Shown one piece after another: positions 1 to 8,500 of a DNA stretch of 20,764 nt. The stretch's first letter is position 1. Each line of letters starts with the position of its first letter. Origin of the DNA: JAZMZS01 sp045580775 (GTDB lineage Bacteria; Bacillota; Clostridia; Oscillospirales; CAG-272); NCBI GenBank assembly GCA_045580775.1, contig JAZNOK010000049.1, positions 1-20,764 on the forward strand, written 5' to 3'. The position numbers were made by a program, and so were the translations under genes. The notes under the pieces are model-generated. The model did no database searches, was not told where the DNA came from, and saw only the letters and a list, made by a program, of their open reading frames with translations.

Positions 1-339
1 AAGAGCCAGGAGTACAAGGACAGAGCTACATATAACATCGAAACATCCCGACTGAAAAAAGAAAAGAAGTGCGAGTGTGAGGCTGAAAAGGCAGCATGCG
101 AGAGCACAGAGTCAGGTGACGGAATATTTATATTCACAACAGCTACCTGCCCTAACTGCAAGATCGCATGTGCTTTGCTTGACCGTGCAGGGATCAATTA
201 TGAGAAGAAGCTGGCAGAGCAGTCTCCTGAGCTAGCCAAGAGTCTGGGAATAAAACAGGCTCCTACCCTTGTCGTAGTCAAGGGAGGCGTAGCAGAGAAG
301 TATGCAGGTGTATCCGAGATCAAGAAGTATATTGGTTGA
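1..339 (+). CDS. C-terminal part of a redoxin-tailed protein, probably anaerobic ribonucleotide reductase (NrdD)
   Basis: This gene is cut by the window start; 112 codons and a TGA stop remain. The last 70 or so residues form a small thioredoxin/glutaredoxin fold: a TATCPNCK active site with a CxxC pair near residue 49, followed about 35 residues later by an APTL stretch that looks like the cis-proline loop. Before it is a basic, Cys-rich linker (KKCECEAEKAAC) and an N-terminal piece, SQEYKDRATYNI, which resembles the segment after the glycyl-radical site in class III NrdD proteins. NrdD would reduce ribonucleoside triphosphates anaerobically, and a fused redoxin could supply its electrons. 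The next gene, trxB, starts 19 bases downstream and is probably co-transcribed, which supports a redoxin substrate. The redoxin domain is well supported; the NrdD identity rests on a short stretch, because the radical-bearing part lies outside the window. Confidence 0.6.
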   Translation, partial: KSQEYKDRATYNIETSRLKKEKKCECEAEKAACESTESGDGIFIFTTATCPNCKIACALLDRAGINYEKKLAEQSPELAKSLGIKQAPTLVVVKGGVAEKYAGVSEIKKYIG

Positions 340-358
340 TCGCGGGGTAGGAACATAT

Positions 359-1264
359 ATGTATGACATAATTGTTATCGGTGCAGGGCCGGCGGGACTT
401 ACCGCCGCTCTGTACGCAGCAAGAGCCAACAAAAGTGTTCTTGTGCTTGAAAAAGGGGCGTTCGGAGGACAGATAACCTTCTCGCCTAAGGTAGAGAATA
501 TTCCCGGTTTTGAGAGTGTGACGGGAAATGAGTTTGCAGATCTTCTTGTATCTCAGGTCCTCTCTTTGGGAGTGGAGATAGAGCCATGCGAGGTAGTTGG
601 TATCCGTGACGGAGAGACAAAGACTGTTGTGTGCGACACAAGAGAGTATGATTGCCGTGCGGTGATCATAGCTACAGGAGCAAAGCACCGTCTGCCGGGA
701 ATTGACAAAGAGACAAGCTATATCGGAAACGGTATATCTTTCTGTGCTGTGTGCGACGGAGCGTTTTATCAGGGAAAGACGGTCGCCGTGCTTGGCGGAG
801 GCAACTCTGCAATGCAGGAGGCTATACTGCTCTCTGAGCTGTGTGAGCAGGTTTATGTGATACAGAATCTCGATACCCTCACAGGAGAGCAAAGACTCCG
901 CGAACAGCTTGAGCAAAGAGAAAACGTGAGCGTAATATTAGGCTCTGTTATAACAGCCCTCCACGGAGAAGGGGAGCTTGATCGGATCACCGTGCACACT
1001 GCTGAGGTGGATCTTGATATGGATATAGAGGTGGACGGCCTGTTTATCGCTATAGGTCTCGAACCGCAAAACGGTCCTTTTGCGGATGTCATCAAGCTCA
1101 ACTCTTTCGGTTATGCTGACTCGGACGAGTCTTGTACTACGGATGCTCCGGGGGTATTTGTTGCAGGGGATTGCAGACAGAAGCGTATCAGACAGGTGGC
1201 AACTGCCGCATCTGACGGAGCTGTAGCTGCACTTGCCGCTTGCGATTATATTGACTCTCTATGA
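359..1264 (+). CDS. trxB: Thioredoxin reductase (NADPH/FAD-dependent, low molecular weight type)
   Basis: The 301-residue product is the usual length for bacterial TrxB, a cytoplasmic flavoprotein that passes electrons from NADPH (or a similar donor) to thioredoxin-type proteins. Visible motifs are the FAD Rossmann loop GAGPAGLTAA near residue 8, the redox pair C129-A-V-C132 followed by DGAF, a second nucleotide-binding loop GGGNSAMQEA near 146, and the FAD-binding GVFVAGDCR near 265. The ATG at 359 was chosen over an in-frame ATG at 302 because it places the FAD motif at the normal distance from the N terminus and avoids overlapping the upstream gene; a GGGGTAGGA-like ribosome site lies just before it. 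It sits 19 bases after the redoxin-tailed gene and ends at a strong terminator, so the two form the end of an operon. The upstream redoxin domain is an obvious candidate substrate. Confidence 0.95.
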   Translation: MYDIIVIGAGPAGLTAALYAARANKSVLVLEKGAFGGQITFSPKVENIPGFESVTGNEFADLLVSQVLSLGVEIEPCEVVGIRDGETKTVVCDTREYDCRAVIIATGAKHRLPGIDKETSYIGNGISFCAVCDGAFYQGKTVAVLGGGNSAMQEAILLSELCEQVYVIQNLDTLTGEQRLREQLEQRENVSVILGSVITALHGEGELDRITVHTAEVDLDMDIEVDGLFIAIGLEPQNGPFADVIKLNSFGYADSDESCTTDAPGVFVAGDCRQKRIRQVATAASDGAVAALAACDYIDSL

Positions 1265-1275
1265 TGAAAAGCAAA

Positions 1276-1339
1276 AAAACGGCTGACCTCGAAATAACAA
1301 TGCCAGTGTTATTTCGGGTCCGGCCGTTTTTATTTTTTT
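1276..1339 (+). terminator. Rho-independent terminator of the trxB operon
   Basis: A long stem pairs AAAACGGC, GACC and CGAAATAACA with TGTTATTTCG, GGTC and GCCGTTTT around a 7-base loop, with small internal mismatches. A T-rich run follows (1327-1339). It lies 11 bases after the trxB stop. Confidence 0.92.
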
Positions 1340-1341
1340 GC

Positions 1342-1387
1342 AAATGACTTTTTGCCGTATCTCTTCAAAGAATTAGGCAGCATAGGC
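1342..1387. repeat. 46-bp direct repeat, copy 1 (left border of the fructanase block)
   Basis: This stretch matches 11527-11573 with one substitution (G/T at the 36th base) and one single-base indel (after GAC). Both copies lie in the same orientation, immediately after the terminator of a plus-strand gene and before the 3' end of a minus-strand araC gene. It has no strong inverted symmetry. One plus frame reads FLPYLFKEL in both copies, but no start or longer conserved frame supports a gene. It may be a dispersed intergenic repeat of this genome. Confidence 0.85.
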
Positions 1388-1421
1388 ACAGACAGGCTGC
1401 GGACTTTTATCTGCTTGTCTG

Positions 1422-1447
1422 TAAAAAAGGAAGGACTGAGTCCTCCT
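1422..1447 (-). terminator. Terminator of the first araC gene
   Basis: Read on the minus strand, AGGAGGACT pairs with AGTCCTTCC (one G-T pair, tight loop) and is followed by six T residues (plus-strand A run 1423-1428). It begins 8 bases after the araC stop. Confidence 0.7.
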
Positions 1448-1454
1448 GTCGGTA

Positions 1455-2306
1455 CTACATTCCCGTGTTTTTGTCGATCAGGAAAGAAAACCACTTTCCG
1501 GATCGCTTTTTGTATTCAGAGGGGGAGATGCCTATATGCTTTTTGAACAGTTTTGAAAAACTGTATATATCACTGTATCCGACTGCAACGGCAGCCTGTG
1601 TCGGTGTGTATCCAAGCTCTTGCATGAGCTTGGCGGCACGGTTGAGACGGTAATTTACGAGGTAGTTCTGCATGGATGTGCCGTATTCGTTTTTGAAGAG
1701 CACATTGAGGTAGGAACGGTTGAAGTGCATCTCACATGCAAGATCTTCGATATTGACAGAAACATGTCTTTCTTCCAACTGCCTCTTTGCATATTCGGCA
1801 GGAGATGGCTTTTGCTCAGGGAGCTTGTCGTGCTCTCCGAGAATCGTAAGTATCTCGAATATCTTGCCTGCTACCCACGCTTCCCTCCGCTCACCGTCGG
1901 GAGCTTTCAGCACGGACAGAAATACGTCCTCGAGCTCAAAGGCATCGAACACTCTTTCCTTGTAGAAAATATCGGGCAGCTGTATCTCCGAGCGAAAGCC
2001 TATCCAAACGAGCGTCCAGGGGCGGTCGCTGTCAGACAGATAAAAGTGCGGCTCGGACGGACGGATGATAAAGCATTTTCCGGGAGAAAGCTTATACTTG
2101 ACACCGGATGCGTGATACTCGCCTTCACCCGCAAGAGCGTAATGCAAAAGCCAGAAATCACGCACGAGCGGTCCTGCGGGATTTGACGGAGGACACTTCT
2201 GGTAGCCGTAGTTTACGGGAGTGATGAGCTTGAATTTCTTGTGTAACAATACCTGTAAAAGATCTTCCAACCTTATGTCCTCCTTGCTTTTGCTCCTATC
2301 AAGCAT
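1455..2306 (-). CDS. AraC-family transcriptional regulator, divergent from the fructanase gene
   Basis: The 283-residue product has the two-part layout of AraC sugar regulators. Residues about 45-105 look like the cupin sensor (HYALAGEGEYH, then LSPGKCFIIRPSEPHFY and PWTLVWIGF). Residues about 180-270 hold two helix-turn-helix motifs; the signature GYSDIYSFSKLFKKHIGISPSEYKK is the conserved end of the second. It would bind a ligand in the cytoplasm and act at the shared 2307-2515 region, so it is probably the activator of the giant secreted fructan-degrading enzyme transcribed away from it; no operator is proven. Start choice is uncertain: the ATG at 2306 has no clear ribosome site, while a TTG at 2270 in the same frame (271 residues) has an AGGAGG 8 bases upstream. 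The family is certain; the ligand is inferred from the neighbour. Confidence 0.93.
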   Translation of the reverse strand: MLDRSKSKEDIRLEDLLQVLLHKKFKLITPVNYGYQKCPPSNPAGPLVRDFWLLHYALAGEGEYHASGVKYKLSPGKCFIIRPSEPHFYLSDSDRPWTLVWIGFRSEIQLPDIFYKERVFDAFELEDVFLSVLKAPDGERREAWVAGKIFEILTILGEHDKLPEQKPSPAEYAKRQLEERHVSVNIEDLACEMHFNRSYLNVLFKNEYGTSMQNYLVNYRLNRAAKLMQELGYTPTQAAVAVGYSDIYSFSKLFKKHIGISPSEYKKRSGKWFSFLIDKNTGM

Positions 2307-2333
2307 TTTTTGGATCAGCGTTTGAAAACAGAA

Positions 2334-2362
2334 ATATTATTATTAACAAATCGCGTTCTAAA
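2334..2362 (-). promoter_or_regulatory. Possible promoter of the first araC gene
   Basis: On the minus strand TTTAGA and TAATAT are separated by 17 bases; each matches four of six consensus positions. Transcription would start near 2327, leaving a short leader before the ATG at 2306 and a more normal one before the TTG at 2270. Matches of this quality are common by chance in AT-rich DNA. Confidence 0.35.
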
Positions 2363-2387
2363 GCCTAAAATTCGCTTTTTTACTAAC

Positions 2388-2443
2388 ATTTTTGTGAAAA
2401 ATACACAACATCCAATCAAGCATTACGACAAGTTACTATAGTA
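2388..2443. promoter_or_regulatory. Possible operator region: two short palindromes between the divergent genes
   Basis: ATTTTTGTGAAAAAT (2388-2402, six-base arms) and TACTATAGTA (2434-2443, perfect) lie upstream of the giant gene's promoter, the second just before its -35 box. They are candidate binding sites for the divergent AraC regulator or another factor. AraC proteins usually bind direct rather than inverted repeats, so the assignment is weak. Confidence 0.25.
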
Positions 2444-2451
2444 TTTAAACA

Positions 2452-2480
2452 TTTTCATACAGCCTCTTTTTGTTTATTAT
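2452..2480 (+). promoter_or_regulatory. Sigma-A type promoter of the giant fructanase gene
   Basis: TTTTCA (2452-2457) and TATTAT (2475-2480) are spaced by exactly 17 bases. The -10 box matches five of six consensus positions and the -35 box four, which fits a promoter needing an activator. The start of transcription would be near 2487, about 30 bases before the ATG. Confidence 0.6.
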
Positions 2481-2515
2481 AAGCATGTAAGACAAACTTG
2501 TCAAGGAGGCATTTT

Positions 2516-5500
2516 ATGAAAACAAAAAGGATACTGTCAATACTGCTTTCTCTTTTAATGATGCTGGGTTGCTTTACTCCGGGTGCGTTTGCAGATGTGC
2601 AAGTGCAAGAGAGCGAGCCTGTCGGGGTCGAGAATGAAAAGGCAGATAATAACGAGCCAGAGCTTTCCTCGGATGCGGTGATATTCGTATCCGACACGGG
2701 CGACGATGCAAATAACGGTCTGAGTGCCGATACTGCGGTAGGGACGCTCTGCCGAGCAATTGAATTGCTCGGTAATGACGGCGGTACGGTCGTTGTATGC
2801 GGAAGTGTTTCGTTCGGCTCAGCACAGAACGGTGCATACACAGAGCCTGAGCATAAGGGGCTCGTATACGTTACCTCTGTGTACGGAGGCGTTGATTACC
2901 GCGAGAGCGGGGCTGTGCTTGCTTTCTCAGCCAACAGCCAAACGTCGGCTTTCTGCCACTACAAACTCGGGGGAAACACCACCTTTGAGAATGTGAGCTT
3001 CGAATGCTCGGTATATATCGTTTTCTCGGCACTCGGAAACTTCATCACCATGGGTGAGGGGATCACTGCAAGTTGCGAGCTGAGCGTCGTGGGACTTCTC
3101 GATTGCACGGATGCACCCGCCGCGGCTGACAGGTTTTATACTCAGGATACGCATATCATAATAAAGTCCGGTGCTTATTCGACGGTTGCAGGCTTTTCGA
3201 GAAATGCCAAGGTAGCATCCGAAGCATCCGATGTGGAGTTCACCGCACTCGGTGACAGCTATATTACGGTAGACGGCGGTACGGTCGCCTTTCTTATAGG
3301 CAAGGCAGTAAATTCCGTCGGCGGAGATTACGGAAACAGCTATATAGAGATAAACGGCGGTACGTTCACAGGCTCGGTTGCCGGTGCTACCTATAACGCA
3401 AACGGCGGAACCTTCGGTCATAACTACATAGAGATAAACGGCACGCCTACCTTCTCTACGTATTTTGCGGGTGTTGCGACAAAGCCGACAAACGGCGTAT
3501 ATTCGGGTGCCGATATCACGGTAAACGGCGGTACCTTCAAAAGTGCCTTCCAGGGCGGTTCGTATCAGGGAGCTACCCCGTATCTCGGTGATATAACGAC
3601 GAAGATAAATGCGGGAAGCTTTACATTCCTCAACGGTATCTCAATGGATACCACCGATGCCGCTTGCGGAGTTATGACTCTTGACTTTGCGGGCGGAAAC
3701 GTAGCCAACAACTTCTCGGGCGGAGCTTACCGCGGTAATATCAAGGCTGATATAATGAATATTACCGCAAGCGGCGGAACGATAAACATCTTCTGCGGCG
3801 GCTCGTACGGAACGTCAACTGCTCCCGTTTCAATGAAGGTAGAAAGAATGTATATTAATTTCGCGGGAGCTACCGTCAAGGGAGATGCGTACGCGGCAAT
3901 AGGATATTCTGCCCCCGATAACTGTGATCTCGGCAGAGTTTACGTAAACGTCAGTGCAGGATCTATCAACGGTACGGACAGAGGTCTTTGTGCGGCGAGA
4001 AACGTACCCTCGGGCAAGGTACTGAACTTTGACCTTGTTTCCTATAATATCAGCGGCGGAACGGTCAACAAGATGTATGCGGGTGCAGGCTTCGGCAACA
4101 AGGCGAACGGACGCACGGTGCTAGTATATTCGGGAGGAACTATCAAGGGCAACCTTTCCACCGCAAGAATGTCGGGCTATCATAAGTACTACTTTATGAA
4201 CGGCAAGAATATCTCCGACGTTACCTTTGCCACCGGAGCGAATGATTGGTGGCCGAACTTCACTACCGCAGGTGCGGCATACAGAATTGAATACGCAGAG
4301 GATATCGACAGAGTATATCTCGATATGGCAACAGGCTCGTGGGCAAATGACGGTCTGAGTGCGGACAAGCCTCTGCTCAGCCTTATCGACGCGGTAGCCG
4401 CCCTCGGTGATGACGGAGGAGAGATCGTTATCACCTCGCCCTACGAGGCATCGGGCGGACTTGAGATTCCCGAGACAAACGGTAAGATAACGTTTACCAC
4501 AAACGACGGTACGACGGATTTTGCAAAGACCAACGGTGCTTATTTCAGACAGGCGGGTGCGATATATCTCGGCTCGGATACCGAGTTTACCGATATCACC
4601 TTCTCGAACACGGCACAGAGAAATATTTACGCAAGAGGTCATAACGTCACCTTCTCCGAGAGTGTTCGCACGTCGGACGGATCGGTTCCTATGGGGCTTT
4701 TTGCAGGAAACTTCGTGTCGGCTGCAGCGGCAGCTGCAGGTGGACTGAGCCCGCGTGCTGTCAGCTACTATGACGATCAGACTATCACGATCCTCGGCGG
4801 AGATTTCTATACGTATATCGGTGGTAACGCAAGAGGCGGAAACGTAGCAAGCGTTGGCACGCACTACGGAGATATGACGCTTACCGTCGGAGGAAATGCA
4901 AGATTCGTGTCTGACTTCAAAAACGATGACGTTGCCTCTAACGCCTTCCAGCTGATAGGCATGAACATACACAAGGGTACGCTTACTGCCAACATCACGG
5001 GCGGTTACTTTGATACTACGATGTACGTTATCGGCAGAATGGGCGTTTATACAAACAACGTCACACACGGACTTTTCTTCTTTGATGATGCAAGAGTGGA
5101 GCTCGATGCAAATATAAGCATCACGGGCGGTGAGTTTGCGGGCGGTATCTTCAAGAGTGCTATGAACGACGGAGATAACCCCAATAGCGGCACGCTTGAT
5201 ATCAACGTCACGGGCGGCAGCTTTGCCGATGATTTTAAGTTTATCGAACGCAGCTTTATAGGTGAGACAAGAATCACGGGTAACGTAGCGAGCGAGGGCT
5301 TTGATATTATCAACGGCAAAGAGAACATAGCACAACAGCCTCTGAGAGTGGTTTGTATCGGTGACTCTATCACGCAAGGAGCGGGAACGACCGCAGAGAC
5401 AGTCGACGGATATACATACGGTGCGTACAACTTCACGTATCCCGCTTATCTTGATGCAATGCTCGGCAGCGGCGGTATCGCGGGTAACTTCGGCTACGGA

Positions 5501-8500
5501 GGCTCGAGGGCATATTTTGCTTGCAATACCTACTTCTACGGCTCAAGCTCCTGGGGACTGACGAGAAACTTCGGCGATGCGGATGCAGTCGTTATCGCAC
5601 TCGGCACAAACGACTGGAGACACGTCTACGAGGGCGGTGTATATAACGAGTACGGTGAGAATACCTACAAGGCATCTCTCGGTGCACTCATAGAATACTG
5701 CCACGCTGAATTCCCGAATGCGGTAGTATACCTTACCACCGCTATCGCAAGATACGATCACGCTCAGGCAGCGTATGCGGTCGAGAATATAATAGTACCC
5801 GCACAGCGAGAGGTTGCGGGAGAGTATTCCTACGTTAAGCTGATAGACCTGTACGAGCTGATGCTTCCTTACGGTGAAGCTGATATGGCGGCAGGCGAGT
5901 ATAAGTATTACCATACCGACAAGCTACACCTGCAGAACGGCGGTTACGAGAAGATGGCAGAGCTTATCCTCGGCGGGATGGACTACTGTTATTATGACAA
6001 GACGGTCACCGAGCCTACGTGTACAGAGAGCGGATATACCTCGCTTGAATGTATATACTGCGGGGACAAGCGTATAGATTCGGATTCCTATACAGATCCT
6101 ATCGGACATGACTTCTCAGTAGAGCTTGGCAGAACCGAGCCTGCAGACGGCAATGACGGTGAGATCAGATACGGATGCTCCCGCTGTGACATTCAGACGA
6201 CCGTCATCATCAAGGCGGACGGAAAGGATTACGCAAAGACAGAGATCATAGCTCCTACCTGTACCGAGCAGGGATACACAAGACATATCTGCTCCTCTGA
6301 CGGAACTTACTATGACGATACGTATATTCCCGCTCTCGGTCATGACTATGCGAAAGAGAAAGTAGAGTCTACCTGCGTTACCGAGGGAAGCATCACCTAT
6401 ACCTGCAGAAGCTGCGGTCATTCTTATACAGAAACGATTCCGACCTCGGGACATACACCGACAGAGGCGACCTGCACCGAGCCTTCTGTATGCACCGTCT
6501 GCTCGGAGAAGCTCGCAGATCCCCTCGGACACAGCTACGAATATACCGTAGCAGAGCCGGGTGAGCATACGCTCGGACTTCGCACGGGAGTGTGCTCGGT
6601 CTGCAAAGATACGTACAGCGAATACATAGATGCAACGGAAGGACTTGTAGTGTTCGTTGACACGAACGCCGAAGGAAACGGAGACGGAAGCGAAGCTTCC
6701 CCCTTCAATACCTATACCGCCGCATTGCAGTATGCGGAGGGTAAGTTTGACAGAACGATAGTGCTTATGAGCACGGTTGCATTCACAGGATATTACACCG
6801 AGCCCGCACATGAGGGTAAGTATACCGTTACCTCCGTCTTTGACGGCAAAGACTACGGAGGCGGATGGTCGCTCAACTCAGGTGCACATTACGTTCTCTC
6901 GGGACCCCTGACACTTGACGATATGACGGTCAACGTAGACACTACCACGGTCATACGTGCACGCTTCAACCCGATAACCGTCGAAAGCGGTGTTGAGATG
7001 ACGGGCAACCTCGCTACTATCTTTCTCGTAGGAGGAGACCAGGGAGCAAGCTCGACGATGGATACGTCAAAAGACACGAGTATAACCCTCAGGGGCGGTT
7101 ATTTCTCCGAGGTCATCGGAGGAGGCAGAGCGGCAATTCCGAACAATTACACCGGATGTGTCAATATCTATATCGGCGGTGACGCTTCGGTAGGAAGGGT
7201 CTTTGTCGGACACAGGGGTGTCGGCACTGGTGCGAGAATAGGAGATGCAAACGTCATTATTGACGGCGGAAGGATCGCATATTTCCTTACGGGCACGGAT
7301 ACCCTCGACGGTGCGTGCACAGGTAATATTAAGATAACCGTTACCAACAACTTCGATCTTTCGGGCAGCTTTACCGAAGATGCGGGTAATAGCACAGAGG
7401 GCTTCTCAGGATCTACCGTGCTTATATCGAGCAGTTTGGCGGCACTCGCAAATTCGGGAAGAATAGAGCTGTATCTGTATTCTGCATACAGGGCACTCGA
7501 GCTGGATCTTTGCGACCGGCAGTCTTTTAGCGGAATATATGACATGCGTCCCGATATAGATGGGGACGGTGAGATCAACAACGCAGACCTCATTCTTACC
7601 GTCAGATATCTGAGCGGCTTTGAGATAGATATAATAAAGACGTGGTTTGATATAAACGGAGACGGCAAAATGAACAACAGAGATGCGATAACCCTGATAC
7701 AGAAGCTTGCGTTTTCCATGTCGGACAGCTACGTACATAACATAGACTTTGGACAGCTTGAGGTGAGTGCGGGAAGCTACGCGTATAAGAACGGCGTGCT
7801 TTCGGCAAATAACGCAGGCACGGCAGGGGCATACGCAATAACGAACGTTACCTTTGACGGCAACAGCTACTATAGCCTTGAGGCGAATATAACAAGTCCC
7901 TATACAGGTACGGATAACACAGCCGAGGCGGGAGTCGTCTTCGGCTACGGTTCGGGCAGACACTTTGTGTTTGCCCTCAACCGCCAGAACGTCAACGTGC
8001 GTATAATTGAGAATGGAAAAACCGATATAACCGTGCTCAAGCATGCACCGCTCTCCTCATATCTTACGGCGGTCAAAAACGGTAAGACAGCCAAGCTCCG
8101 ATTGGACGTTTTCCCGGGCGGTGAATGTGTTATCTATCTCGACACAGAGATAGTGGGCAGAGTTACCGTTGACGGAATGGACACGGGCAGAGTAGGCTTT
8201 TATACAAGCAAGAGATCGGCTGAGTTCTCCGAGATCACGCTCAGAAGCGTGGAGCTCAGCCATTACGACGGAGCATTCTCGGTCGAAGGGGCAGAGGAGA
8301 ATACGGCATTTTCCGGAACGTACAGCCGAGGCTACGATGTGACACTCGGGCAAGACAAGGTGTATATATATCTTGATCTTCCGACAGGCTGCTTTGCTTA
8401 CCTCGACGGAAAACAGCTTTCGGAGAGCAGAATTGAGATCTCGGTAGACGATAACATTCAGAAAAACGAGCTGAAGATTACCGACCTCGCAAACCGAGGC

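Noticed and set aside
302..358. Extended start for trxB at ATG 302
   Set aside because: It overlaps the upstream gene by 38 bases and would add 19 residues before the FAD motif. The ATG at 359 fits the family.
320..916. Long minus-strand open frame opposite trxB
   Set aside because: It is a shadow of a strongly conserved gene, with no family motifs or ribosome site.
2313..2326. Catabolite-repression (cre) like site before the first araC gene
   Set aside because: Only the central core matches the consensus; both outer ends are wrong, so chance is the better explanation.
4121..5377. 418-residue minus-strand open frame inside the giant gene
   Set aside because: Its composition is low-quality (Cys, Arg and Val rich), it shows no domain motifs, and it lies opposite clear beta-helix and SGNH coding sequence.
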